A DNA stretch of 64,000 nucleotides from Pseudohongiella sp. O18 (lineage in GTDB: Bacteria > Pseudomonadota > Gammaproteobacteria > Pseudomonadales > Pseudohongiellaceae). Positions 50,910 to 59,549 of the stretch are shown here, one piece after another. The translations under genes were made by a program, and so were the position numbers. Location of the stretch: the NCBI RefSeq assembly GCF_021729085.1, contig NZ_JAJSAR010000001.1:1488001-1552000 (forward strand). The letters are read 5' to 3'. The notes below the pieces were generated by a model. The model did not search any database and had not been told where the DNA came from. It saw only the letters and a program-made list of their open reading frames with translations. Within the stretch, counting starts at the first letter, position 1, and the number at the start of each line of letters is the position of its first letter.

Positions 50910-51443
50910 TCAGACTTCGGGTTTCAGTCTGGAATACAGTTCCTGGGCATCATAGGTGTTTTGGCCGCTCGGACGCTCACCGTTGCCCATGCGGATTTCC
51001 ATGATGACCTCGACGGTACTGCGTGAGTCTCCCATGGTTGTCACACCAGCTCCATACTGTGGCACAGGGCGCTGATAGGTTGTACAGGTTAACAGACCAC
51101 AATCCTGAACGGTTGCGTACCGGGCGCTTGAGGCAGATACGGAAACGGATGGCTCGGACTGCTGGTTGTTGACCAGCGTGTCGCGACTGGCGACGTCAAA
51201 CCAGTCATAGCCCTTTTCCAGGGTCAATTCGCTGGCGCGCAGCATGGCATAATCCATCGCGCGGCCGGCATCGTCGCCGCGGCCTCGGAACTGAACGCGA
51301 TACTGGTCCTGTGACAGTTCGCGGTGCGAATATCCATAGCCGCCATTCTCGGCAGCGCGGTAGGCAGGCTGCGACGCGCAGGCAACCAGCAGGAAAGTAA
51401 CGCCAGTTAAAAGCATCAGTTGGCTGATTTTTCGTGTACTCAT
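50910..51443 (-). CDS. CC0125/CC1285-like lipoprotein
   Basis: A 177-residue lipoprotein with a signal ending in lipobox LLVAC at about residues 18-22. The NGGYGYSHRELSQDQYRVQFRGRGDDAGRAMDYAMLRASELTLEKGYDWFDV stretch matches a family of periplasmic lipoproteins of unknown function, in which a Y-x-V-x-F strand is followed by an ASELT helix. A Cys pair is present in CGLLTC. ATG at 51443 is preferred; an earlier ATG lies seven codons upstream. It is transcribed on the minus strand, with nothing else in the operon visible. Confidence 0.78.
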   Translation of the reverse strand: MSTRKISQLMLLTGVTFLLVACASQPAYRAAENGGYGYSHRELSQDQYRVQFRGRGDDAGRAMDYAMLRASELTLEKGYDWFDVASRDTLVNNQQSEPSVSVSASSARYATVQDCGLLTCTTYQRPVPQYGAGVTTMGDSRSTVEVIMEIRMGNGERPSGQNTYDAQELYSRLKPEV

Positions 51444-51684
51444 TGTTATGCCTCCAGTGTGCATAGCGTCTGTTAGTCTCGATACGTTAACGGACGGGGA
51501 CGCGGATCTATTCCATAGCCCGAGACGTCAGGAGCCGGTTGCAGGCAGGCCAGAGTGCCTCAGGATTCGGCCGCTTCTTGACCTGATGGTCCTCATCTAG
51601 GACTATGACCCTTGTATTCATCAGACTCGCCCTACCGCCTGGTACTACTGATGTGCCCAATTCGCTATTAATAAGGAAGGAATC

Positions 51685-52860
51685 ATGAAAAAAATAAGCC
51701 TGACAGCATTGGCGTTCTGTTGCTCGGTCATGCTCTTGAATGGCACCCATGCACAAACACAAACAAGAATCATTAATGGCAAGCCTGCCTCGACATCATC
51801 CTATCCATGGATGGCCAGCCTGTTTATTCAGGGTGGCAAGGACAGTGAGAATGGTGGTGGTTGCGGCGGAAGCCTGATAGCGCCCGGCTGGATACTCTCT
51901 GCAGCACACTGTTTTTTGAACACAGCGGGTGATGCCCTGGCAGACGATCCGGCATCGCTGGTGACAGTCACTCTTAACTCGGACAACATCAATAACGTGA
52001 GCAGTGGCGCCGTCGTGCGCTCCGCCAGTCGCGTCATCATTCATCCGAGCTATAACCCCGACGCAGAGACCAGCCCGAACGCCAATGACTTCGATATTGC
52101 GCTGGTGGAGCTGGCCTCCCCGGTCAATCTGACACCGGTAAAACTTTTCACCGGTGCGTTGCCGGCCCACATCCCCACCATCGTTGCCGGTTGGGGCGCG
52201 ACAGTGGGTGACGGAACGAGTCCTTCCGACGATCTGCTGCAGACGCAGGTAATTACTGTTACGACACCGGTGTGTGAAGCAGCCCACGAGGGTTTGATCA
52301 CATCTAACATGTTCTGTGCCGGCAGCTTTGCCGATATCGACACATCAGACACCTGCCAGGGAGACAGCGGAGGACCATTGTTCGTTAAGCTGAATGGTAA
52401 TCAGGGTGCGCTGCAGATTGGCTTGAGCAGTTTTGGCGGCAGTGAGACAGCGAATTGTGGAACACCGGGATCACCTGGTGTCTATGCAAAGATACCGGCG
52501 CTGTTCAGCTTCATCAGTGACAATGTAACGGGCATCACAGTAGTTGATTCGCTGGCGGAGGTGCGGGCAGATATCAACGTCTACGACCCGGTTGCAGATC
52601 TGGTGACCATTCCCAAGGTGTATGTGGATAAAGTGAACTACTCAGTCACTCTGAAGCATACCGGTAATCTGAATTTCTTCCTGGCCAGCGCCGCAGAGAA
52701 CACCAGCGACAACCCCGACGCCGTGCCGTCATTTTTTGATGGCGGCAACAACAAGCTGATTCTTCCGCTGGTGCGTGTGGGCGCCGAGACCTTTAATGTG
52801 ACCCTCCGACACCTGGGTGAATTCAAGTTCGCAGTTGAGAAGGCCGATCTGGTTCAGTAG
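51685..52860 (+). CDS. Secreted trypsin-like serine protease with duplicated C-terminal module
   Basis: A 391-residue exported protease. A signal peptide (about residues 1-24) precedes a tiny propeptide TQTR and the activation site IINGKPA. The triad is His75 (LSAAHC), Asp137 (NDFDIALVEL) and Ser228 (GDSGGP), and Asp222 six residues before Ser228 is in the position that gives trypsin its preference for Arg/Lys. The last about 100 residues are not part of the S1 fold: two similar units, VDKVNYSVTLKHTGNLNFFLASA and VGAETFNVTLRHLGEFKFAVEKA, suggest a duplicated binding or anchoring module. AAGGAAGGA precedes the ATG. Confidence 0.93.
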   Translation: MKKISLTALAFCCSVMLLNGTHAQTQTRIINGKPASTSSYPWMASLFIQGGKDSENGGGCGGSLIAPGWILSAAHCFLNTAGDALADDPASLVTVTLNSDNINNVSSGAVVRSASRVIIHPSYNPDAETSPNANDFDIALVELASPVNLTPVKLFTGALPAHIPTIVAGWGATVGDGTSPSDDLLQTQVITVTTPVCEAAHEGLITSNMFCAGSFADIDTSDTCQGDSGGPLFVKLNGNQGALQIGLSSFGGSETANCGTPGSPGVYAKIPALFSFISDNVTGITVVDSLAEVRADINVYDPVADLVTIPKVYVDKVNYSVTLKHTGNLNFFLASAAENTSDNPDAVPSFFDGGNNKLILPLVRVGAETFNVTLRHLGEFKFAVEKADLVQ

Positions 52861-52896
52861 AGAGGCGCGTCAAACTTGTTCGCGCCCCCTATAATT

Positions 52897-52919
52897 CCCA
52901 GAGCCCTATGGGCTCTGGG
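52897..52919. terminator. Hairpin between the protease and pntB genes
   Basis: CCCAGAGCCC pairs exactly with GGGCTCTGGG around a TAT loop. It lies in the 63-bp gap between convergent genes, so it may act for both strands, though no T run of note follows on either side. Confidence 0.55.
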
Positions 52920-52923
52920 GTGC

Positions 52924-54354
52924 TTACGACAGTTCCTTGACCGCCACGATCAGTTCATTAGCCACTTTCTGTCCGTCACCAAACAGCATACGGGTGTTCT
53001 CCGCAACAAACAGCGGGTTTTCGACACCCGAAAAGCCAGTGCCACGACCGCGTTTAACAACAATGACATTCTCAGACAACTCAGCATGCAGAGTTGGCAT
53101 GCCAAACAGGGGGCTGTTGGGATCTTTTTTGGCGGCTGGATTGACCACGTCATTGGCGCCAATTACCAGCGTTACTGTGGTATTGGCGAAATCGGCGTTG
53201 ATGTCCTCCATGTCGTAGATCAGATCGTAGGGAACACCCGCTTCAGCCAATAACACGTTCATATGGCCTGGCATGCGTCCTGCGACCGGGTGAATGGCAA
53301 ACTTCACTTTTACGCCCTTGTCAGTTAACAGCTGAGTCAGTTCCCAGATCTTGTGCTGCGCCTGCGCAACTGCCATGCCGTAACCCGGCACAATGATCAC
53401 CTGACTGGCATAAGCCATCATGATGCCGGCATCCTGTGCCTGCACTTCTTTTTGAGTGCCACCGTCTTCGTCCCCAGACGCCTGAGCGGAATGGCCTGTT
53501 CCAAAGCCACTGAAAAACACATTCGAGACCGAACGGTTCATGGCTTTGGCCATCAGGTGAGTCAGCAGGGTGCCGGCTGAGCCGACCACCGTGCCGGCGA
53601 TGATCATTGCCGCATTGCCCAGCACATAACCCTCGAAGCCGACCGCAAGCCCCGTCAGGGCGTTGAACAGGGAAATGATCACTGGCATGTCTGCGCCGCC
53701 AACCGGCACCGTGATAAAGATTCCCAGCACCAGTGCTATCGCAAAGAAGGCAATGATCAGATTGAGGCTGCCGTTTGTGTAAACACTGACCGCCACAGCC
53801 ACCAGCACGATGGCCAGTATCAGATTGATCAACTGCTGCTGTGGCAGCAGACGATTGCTGTTCAAACGACCATCCAGTTTGGCCCAGGCGATGATGCTGC
53901 CAGAAAAAGCAATGGTGCCAATGATGGCGCCAAGAATCGCCAGGATCGTCACATCGGCGCCCAGGTAATCCGGCACGCTGCTGGCGTAACCTCCGCTTAC
54001 TGCAGCCTGGGCCTTTAGCAGTTCCACTGCTGCAATTGCGGCAGCGGCACCGCCACCCATGCCGTTGTACATGGCGATCATCTGTGGCATGTCAGTCATC
54101 GCCACGCGCTTTCCCGTGTACCAGGCATAACCTCCGCCCAGTGCAATCGCGATTATGATCAGAATGACATTGGTGGATGCCTGTTCATTGCCGGTGATCT
54201 CTTCTGCGGCAAAGGTGACAAGTGTAGCGACCACCATACCCGCGCCGGCCCAGTGAATGCCGCGCCGGGCGGTGACTGGCGAACTCATCTGCTTGAGCCC
54301 GAGAATGAACATGATGGCTGCCAGCAGGTAGCTGATCTGAATAATAAGTTCCAT
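52924..54354 (-). CDS. pntB: NAD(P) transhydrogenase beta subunit
   Basis: A 476-residue membrane protein with about nine helices and a C-terminal NADP-binding domain. PntB and the alpha subunits transfer hydride between NADH and NADP driven by the proton gradient, supplying NADPH. VPGYGMAVAQAQHKIWELTQLL near residue 314 and AHPVAGRMPGHMNVLLAEAGVPYD near residue 345 are the dIII domain, with KRGRGTGFSGVENPLF near residue 445. The gene follows pntA2 with no gap. It is the final gene of the pnt operon. Confidence 0.95.
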   Translation of the reverse strand: MELIIQISYLLAAIMFILGLKQMSSPVTARRGIHWAGAGMVVATLVTFAAEEITGNEQASTNVILIIIAIALGGGYAWYTGKRVAMTDMPQMIAMYNGMGGGAAAAIAAVELLKAQAAVSGGYASSVPDYLGADVTILAILGAIIGTIAFSGSIIAWAKLDGRLNSNRLLPQQQLINLILAIVLVAVAVSVYTNGSLNLIIAFFAIALVLGIFITVPVGGADMPVIISLFNALTGLAVGFEGYVLGNAAMIIAGTVVGSAGTLLTHLMAKAMNRSVSNVFFSGFGTGHSAQASGDEDGGTQKEVQAQDAGIMMAYASQVIIVPGYGMAVAQAQHKIWELTQLLTDKGVKVKFAIHPVAGRMPGHMNVLLAEAGVPYDLIYDMEDINADFANTTVTLVIGANDVVNPAAKKDPNSPLFGMPTLHAELSENVIVVKRGRGTGFSGVENPLFVAENTRMLFGDGQKVANELIVAVKELS

Positions 54355-54654
54355 TTATTTTTTGTCTCCCTGCTTGTTTGTGCTCTTGAACATTTCCAGC
54401 ATGCGCTCAGTCACCACATAGCCGCCAACCGCGTTGCCGGCAGCAAGTAACACTGCTATAAAGCCTATGACCTGTTGCGATGTGGTTTCTGCAATGCCAA
54501 GCGCGATCATCGCGCCTACAAGGACAATGCCGTGAACGAAATTGGAGCCCGACATCAACGGGGTGTGAAGAATCACCGGCACACGGCTGATGATTTCGAA
54601 TCCGGTAAAGCCGGCCAGTAGAAAGATGTAAATCGCTGCGAGTCCTTCGATCAT
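54355..54654 (-). CDS. pntA2: NAD(P) transhydrogenase alpha subunit, part 2 (membrane)
   Basis: A 99-residue subunit with three membrane helices, the part-2 alpha subunit of three-gene transhydrogenases. The FLLAGFTGFEIISRVPVILHTPLMSGSNFVHGIVLVGA segment near residue 12-50 is the conserved transmembrane core. In E. coli this domain is fused to part 1; here it is separate, as in Rhodospirillum-type enzymes. It lies 12 bases after pntA1 and abuts pntB. Confidence 0.93.
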   Translation of the reverse strand: MIEGLAAIYIFLLAGFTGFEIISRVPVILHTPLMSGSNFVHGIVLVGAMIALGIAETTSQQVIGFIAVLLAAGNAVGGYVVTERMLEMFKSTNKQGDKK

Positions 54655-54666
54655 GTTGTTCTCCCC

Positions 54667-55803
54667 CTAGTTAGTGCTTGCCTGCAGTCGCTCTTGCACT
54701 GCATCGTTGATGATGTCGCCAGCGTGAGTGATCAGGCTGTCTTTGAGGATCTGATCGTCCAGATCTATCTGGAGCGAGTCCTCTTTGATGATCAGGCCGA
54801 GCAGATTGAACAGGTTTTTTGCGTACAATTCACTGGCATGGTTGGGTACAGTTGATGGCACGTTAATCGGTCCATAAATGGTCACGCGGTTATGCATCAC
54901 GGTCTCACCCGGTCGGGTGAGTTCGCAATTACCACCACCCTCTGCGGCCAGATCCACAATCACCGCGCCGCCTTTCATGTTGTTGACCATGTCTGTGGGA
55001 ATAATGCGGGGCGAGGCGCGGCCGGGAAGGGCGGCAGTACAGATAACGACATCCGATGCCGCAACGTGGCGGGCGAGGATCTCCTGCTGTTTTTGCTTTT
55101 CTTCCTCGGTCAGTTCCCGGGCATAGCCGCCGCTGCCTTCAGCCTTGATGTCGATATCAACAAATCTTGCACCCAGTGATTCAACCTGTTCCTTGACGGC
55201 AGCGCGTACGTCATAGGCTTCGACCATGGCGCCCAGTCGGCGTGCCGTGGCAATTGCCTGCAGGCCGGCCACGCCGGCACCAATGACCAGTACTTTGGAT
55301 GGACGCACAGTACCCGCTGCGGTGGTCAGCATGGGGAAAAACTTGCCAGACAATGAGGCTGCCATCAGGACGCTCTTGTAACCGGCGATTGAGGCCTGAG
55401 ATGACAACGAGTCCATTGCCTGGGCACGGGAGATGCGGGGGATCAGTTCCATTGAAATGGCGCTGATCTTCTTGTCCCGAAGCAGCTTGAACCGCTGCGT
55501 ATCTGACCATGGGTTCTGATATCCAATCATTATGCTGCCATCGCGCAGTTTTTGAAGCTGGGTCTCGGTCAGAGGGTTTACAGTTAAAACGACATCAGCT
55601 GTACCGAGTAGCGAATCGTCCGGACATATACTTGCACCTGCAGCGGTATAGTCCTCATCGCTGAAGCCGGCATGCTCACCAGCCAGTGTCTGAACTTGAA
55701 TGGTAGTTCCGGCAGCGATCAATTTTTTGGCTATTTCCGGGACCAGTGCTACCCGATTTTCGCCAGTCCTTATCTCTGCAGGGACGCTGATAACGTTCGA
55801 CAT
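54667..55803 (-). CDS. pntA1: NAD(P) transhydrogenase alpha subunit, part 1 (NAD-binding)
   Basis: A 378-residue soluble dI subunit of the transhydrogenase, homologous to alanine dehydrogenase. Start VPAEIRTGENRVALVPEIAKKL, the IPRISRAQAMDSLSSQASIAGYKSVL segment near residue 116, VLVIGAGVAGLQAIATARRLGAMVEAYDVRAA near residue 163 (NAD-binding Rossmann fold) and ALPGRASPRIIPTDMVNNMKGGAVIVDLAAEGGGNC near residue 258 identify it. The ATG at 55803 follows AGGAGAG; an upstream in-frame start adds 18 residues unlike the family. First gene of pntA1-A2-B. Confidence 0.95.
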   Translation of the reverse strand: MSNVISVPAEIRTGENRVALVPEIAKKLIAAGTTIQVQTLAGEHAGFSDEDYTAAGASICPDDSLLGTADVVLTVNPLTETQLQKLRDGSIMIGYQNPWSDTQRFKLLRDKKISAISMELIPRISRAQAMDSLSSQASIAGYKSVLMAASLSGKFFPMLTTAAGTVRPSKVLVIGAGVAGLQAIATARRLGAMVEAYDVRAAVKEQVESLGARFVDIDIKAEGSGGYARELTEEEKQKQQEILARHVAASDVVICTAALPGRASPRIIPTDMVNNMKGGAVIVDLAAEGGGNCELTRPGETVMHNRVTIYGPINVPSTVPNHASELYAKNLFNLLGLIIKEDSLQIDLDDQILKDSLITHAGDIINDAVQERLQASTN

Positions 55804-56033
55804 CCTGAGTCTCTCCTTGTTGTTATTGTCATTCAATGGACAGATTATCATCAGCATAGTTCATCGGCACCTCTCCTGTTATAGAGCGACAGATTGATCA
55901 GACGGACAGCCCGATCGATGCGCCTATTAAATCCATGAATTAGTAGCTCGGCAGACATAGATTCTGCTGATTTAACACCTTCTCCTTGGTACACTCTGGG
56001 CATGTAAAAAGACACTTACCAAGGAGGTGCCCC

Positions 56034-57278
56034 TTGCAGGATCTGGAATCATTCCGCGCGGAAACCCGTGCCTGGCTGGAAGAAAACTGTCCGGCGTCTA
56101 TGCGCACGCCCATGCCCGAAGATGAGGTGGTCTGGGGTGGGCGCAATGCCGAATTCAAGAATCCGGACAGCAAAGTCTGGCTGGACCGAATGGCGGACAA
56201 AGGCTGGACCACGCCGACCTGGCCGGCCGAGTACGGTGGTGGTGGCCTGAGCAAGGCTGAATCGATGGTGCTGGCGGAAGAGATGCAGCGCATCAAGGCG
56301 CGACCACCGTTGGTGAGCTTTGGCATCAGCATGTTGGGACCGGTGCTGCTGGAAATGGCCACCCACGAGCAGAAGCTGGAGCATATTCCCAAAATCGTCC
56401 GCGGTGAGATCCGCTGGTGTCAGGGATACAGCGAGCCGGGTGCCGGTTCGGACCTGGCCGGACTGGGCACCAAGGCTATCCTGGACGGCGACGAATACGT
56501 GATTAATGGCTCCAAGATCTGGACCTCCTATGCTGATAAGGCTGACTGGATATTCTGTCTGGTGCGCACTGATTTCGAAGCGCCCAAGCACAGTGGTATC
56601 AGTTTTATTCTGTTTGATATGGCCTCACCGGGCGTGACCACCAAACCCATCAAGCTGATCAGTGGCAACTCGGTATTCTGCGAGACCTTCTTTGACAATG
56701 TGCGCGTGCCGGCTGGCAATGTCGTCGGTCGCCTCAATGACGGCTGGACCATAGCCAAGCGTCTGCTCCAGCATGAGCGCACCATGATTTCCGGCTTCGG
56801 GCTTAGCAGTGGTCGCAACAACCGTGGCGGTCTGGCTGACTCACTGGCGCAGACAGCCATGTCGTATCGGGGTGATACCGGCAAACTGTCCGATCCCGCC
56901 CTGCGCGACCAGATCGCCCAGTTCATGATAGACAGTGAGGCATTCTCACTGACCTCGCAGCGCTCGGCGCAGGAAGCCAAACAGAGCAAGGGGCCGAATG
57001 CGACGTCGTCAATGCTGAAGAATTACGGCTGTGAACTGAACAAGCGGCGTTATGAGCTGGCGCTGAAAGCAGCAGGCACCCAGGCGCTGGGCTGGGAGTC
57101 ACTAACCGAAGACGGCAGTGACTTCAGTGCACGAGAGCTGGATACCACCAGACAATGGCTGCGCTCGAAAGGCAATTCAATTGAAGGAGGCACCTATGAG
57201 GTACAGCTGAATGTGATTGCCAAGCGGGTATTGGGCCTGCCAGACATGACCTCCATGGTCGCCAGTAACAAAAAGTAA
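56034..57278 (+). CDS. Acyl-CoA dehydrogenase, large (catalytic) subunit of a second paired enzyme
   Basis: A 414-residue dehydrogenase starting at TTG 56034, seven bases after AAGGAGG. WCQGYSEPGAGSDLAGLGTKA near residue 127 and INGSKIWTSYADKADWIFCLVRT near residue 158 are FAD/substrate motifs; the C-terminal NSIEGGTYEVQLNVIAKRVLGLP lacks the canonical base. Glu248 in LLQHERTMISG is the likely catalytic residue, as in the copy at 22303. It is followed 14 bases later by its small subunit. This resembles a heteromeric dehydrogenase for bulky or branched substrates; it is the paralogue of the 22303-24677 pair but clearly diverged. Confidence 0.9.
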   Translation: MQDLESFRAETRAWLEENCPASMRTPMPEDEVVWGGRNAEFKNPDSKVWLDRMADKGWTTPTWPAEYGGGGLSKAESMVLAEEMQRIKARPPLVSFGISMLGPVLLEMATHEQKLEHIPKIVRGEIRWCQGYSEPGAGSDLAGLGTKAILDGDEYVINGSKIWTSYADKADWIFCLVRTDFEAPKHSGISFILFDMASPGVTTKPIKLISGNSVFCETFFDNVRVPAGNVVGRLNDGWTIAKRLLQHERTMISGFGLSSGRNNRGGLADSLAQTAMSYRGDTGKLSDPALRDQIAQFMIDSEAFSLTSQRSAQEAKQSKGPNATSSMLKNYGCELNKRRYELALKAAGTQALGWESLTEDGSDFSARELDTTRQWLRSKGNSIEGGTYEVQLNVIAKRVLGLPDMTSMVASNKK

Positions 57279-57292
57279 GGGAGGACTTTTAC

Positions 57293-58438
57293 ATGTCATT
57301 GGTACTCAACGAAGATCAGCTAATGCTTCAGGAATCAGCGCGTGATTTTTGTCGCGAGAAAGCAACTGTCGCGGTATTACGAAAATTGCGCGACGAGAAA
57401 GACCCGCGCGGTTTTTCAGACGAGCTGTGGCAGGCCATGGTGGGTCTGGGCTGGGCCGGTATGGCCATTCCGGAGGCCTACGGTGGTTTTGAGTTCGGTT
57501 ATTCAGGGCTGGGCATTGTGCTTGAGGAAACAGGGCGCACCCTGGTGCCGACGCCACTGGTGTCAACTGTGCTTCTATGCGCGACGGCCATCAACCTGGC
57601 AGGCTCAGATGCACAGAAGGGTGAATTGCTGCCGAAGGTCGCCGCGGGTGAAGCTGTCCTTGCCTTCGCACTTGAGGAGGGGGCTCTTCACAGACCGTCG
57701 AATATCGCTCTTGGCGCTGAAAAAACCGCTGACGGATATACTCTCAACGGTCACAAGGTGTTTGTCCTGGATGCACATGTGGCCGAACACTTTGTCGTGG
57801 TGGCCAGAAGCAGTGATCCGACAGACTCAGAGGACGGCATCAGCCTGTTTGTAGTCGATGCGGCGACGCCGGGTATTTCGGTGCAACAGCTGAACATGGT
57901 CGACAATCGCAATGCTGGCAATGTCAGGTTTGACAATGTGAAAGTGCCGGCTGACGCCTTGATGGGCGCAGAGGGTCAGGGCAGAGCTGCGCTGGAGCGC
58001 ACACTGGACATCGGCCGAATTGGCCTGGCTGCAGAGATGCTGGGTGGTGTGCAGGAGGTGTTTGAGCGCATCGTTGACTACCTGCAGCAGCGTACACAGT
58101 TTGGTGTGCAGATTGGTGCCTTTCAGGCTTTGCAACACCGGGCAGCGATCATGTACTCCGAGATAGAGCTGTGCAGATCGCTCGTGCGCAAGGCCCTGCT
58201 AGAGCTTGACCGTGGAGATGATGCGGAGGATATCCCTGCACTGGCGAGTATGTGTAAAGCCAAACTATCCGAGGTCTACGAGCTCGTCAGCAATGAGGGT
58301 ATCCAGATGCACGGCGGCATCGGTATGACCGACGAGTTTGATATTGGTTTCTTTATCAAACGCGCACGGGTGGCTCAGCAGACCCTGGGGGATGCGAGCT
58401 ATCACCGCGACCGCTACGCTTCCCTGCGCGGCTTTTGA
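57293..58438 (+). CDS. Acyl-CoA dehydrogenase, small subunit of a second paired enzyme
   Basis: A 381-residue acyl-CoA dehydrogenase-fold partner. Begins MSLVLNEDQLMLQESARDF; has QRTQFGVQIGAFQALQHRAA near residue 265 and IQMHGGIGMTDEFDIGFFIKRAR near residue 340, but no catalytic Glu at either known position. The gene is preceded by GGGAGGA. The pair stands alone here, without beta-oxidation genes alongside, so the pathway is open. Divergent regulatory or terminator signals are not evident; the gene ends 38 bases before the convergent small unknown gene. Confidence 0.88.
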   Translation: MSLVLNEDQLMLQESARDFCREKATVAVLRKLRDEKDPRGFSDELWQAMVGLGWAGMAIPEAYGGFEFGYSGLGIVLEETGRTLVPTPLVSTVLLCATAINLAGSDAQKGELLPKVAAGEAVLAFALEEGALHRPSNIALGAEKTADGYTLNGHKVFVLDAHVAEHFVVVARSSDPTDSEDGISLFVVDAATPGISVQQLNMVDNRNAGNVRFDNVKVPADALMGAEGQGRAALERTLDIGRIGLAAEMLGGVQEVFERIVDYLQQRTQFGVQIGAFQALQHRAAIMYSEIELCRSLVRKALLELDRGDDAEDIPALASMCKAKLSEVYELVSNEGIQMHGGIGMTDEFDIGFFIKRARVAQQTLGDASYHRDRYASLRGF

Positions 58439-58475
58439 CGGCGTCACCAACTGCCGGGCCCGTGGTGTACAGCCA

Positions 58476-58718
58476 TCAATGCTGTGCCCTGCGGGTCTTG
58501 GCCTGCTTTACCCGTGCCTTGAGCTTTTGCCGGCAGGTTACCAGTAACAATCGGCGAAACAGCTCCTGCAGATCCTGATCAGAAATCTCGGAAGTATCCG
58601 GGCTATTGCTTACTTCGTGACCGGCCCAGTCCAGGCAGGTTTCCTGAGAATCGGCGTCAACCACCTGCAGACTGGGTTTGCCGTCATTGATGCTGGCGTA
58701 AATGTAATATCCTGTCAT
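58476..58718 (-). CDS. Small protein of unknown function
   Basis: An 80-residue soluble protein, start ATG 58718 after AGAGAGG. It begins MTGYYIYASINDGKPSLQVVDADSQETCLDWAG and continues into a leucine-rich helix (DLQELFRRLLLVTCRQKLKARVKQ) with a basic end. I do not recognise a family. It is divergent from the zinc peptidase gene, and the Fur box between them could regulate both. Good ribosome site and coding-like composition support it as real. Confidence 0.6.
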   Translation of the reverse strand: MTGYYIYASINDGKPSLQVVDADSQETCLDWAGHEVSNSPDTSEISDQDLQELFRRLLLVTCRQKLKARVKQAKTRRAQH

Positions 58719-58804
58719 GCTAACCTCTCTTGTCTGATATGGACCGATAAATGTCCTGGTTAACCGTTGGCTGGCTTCGTGTCGATGCGGCTGGCTATGT
58801 TAAT

Positions 58805-58819
58805 GAGAATCATTATCAT
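58805..58819. promoter_or_regulatory. Fur box
   Basis: TGAGAATCATTATCA differs from the 7-1-7 consensus TGATAATNATTATCA at one base. In the 19-bp classic form it matches 16 of 19. It lies 44 bases before the zinc peptidase ATG and 87 bases before the divergent small gene ATG, so one or both are likely repressed by iron-loaded Fur. Confidence 0.75.
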
Positions 58820-58862
58820 TAGATTAATTGCACAATTCAAGCCCTTGTGAGGAATTTACTGC

Positions 58863-59549
58863 ATGGTTCTGGCAATACTGGGTCTGTTCCTGGCTGCGCT
58901 GGTGTTTGCACCCCAGCTATGGGTCAAGCAGGTTATGCGTAAACATCATCGGGAAGTTCCCGATATGCCAGGCACTGGAGGAGAGCTTGCACAGCATCTG
59001 ATTCAACGCTTTGCGCTGACCGGTATCGGGGTGGAAGAGACCGATGAGGGGCGGGATCATTTTGACCCGCAGGCGCAAATCGTTCGCCTTGGCCCGAGCA
59101 ACTTCCACGGTCGATCCGTTACGGCTGTGGCTGTAGCCGCTCACGAAGTCGGACACGCAATTCAGTTTCATCGCCGCGAGTCCATCTTTGAACTGAGAAG
59201 CAAATACATGCCCATGGCGGCGCGGCTCAACAAGATGGGCATCGCCTTGATGTGGTCGGTACCGGTCGCCGCTTTGGTGCTGCGTTCGCCAATCGCCATC
59301 GGGACTGTCATCGGGCTGAGTGTGTTGCTGCAACTGGCAGGCGCAATGGCCTACCTGATCGTGCTACCCGAGGAGTGGGATGCCAGTTTTAACAAGGCTT
59401 TACCCATACTGGTAGAGGGAGAATATCTGGATGACTCCCAGATTCGCAGTGCGCGGCAGGTACTGAAAGCAGCCGCCCTTACATACTTTGCTGGAGCTCT
59501 GGCCAGTGTCGTCAATATTGGCAGATGGTTGATGGTGCTGCGCCGATAA
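58863..59549 (+). CDS. Membrane-bound neutral zinc metallopeptidase
   Basis: A 228-residue protein of the YugP/Zn_peptidase_2 family. An N-terminal membrane helix (residues 2-17) is followed by a soluble part with the zinc motif AAHEVGHAIQF (HExxH) near residue 95, then two or three membrane helices (about residues 122-170) and LPEEWDASFNKALPIL near residue 168, containing the probable third metal ligand. These predicted integral-membrane proteases have no settled substrates. The strong Fur box upstream implies iron-responsive expression, unusual for the family. GAGGAA precedes the ATG. Confidence 0.85.
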   Translation: MVLAILGLFLAALVFAPQLWVKQVMRKHHREVPDMPGTGGELAQHLIQRFALTGIGVEETDEGRDHFDPQAQIVRLGPSNFHGRSVTAVAVAAHEVGHAIQFHRRESIFELRSKYMPMAARLNKMGIALMWSVPVAALVLRSPIAIGTVIGLSVLLQLAGAMAYLIVLPEEWDASFNKALPILVEGEYLDDSQIRSARQVLKAAALTYFAGALASVVNIGRWLMVLRR

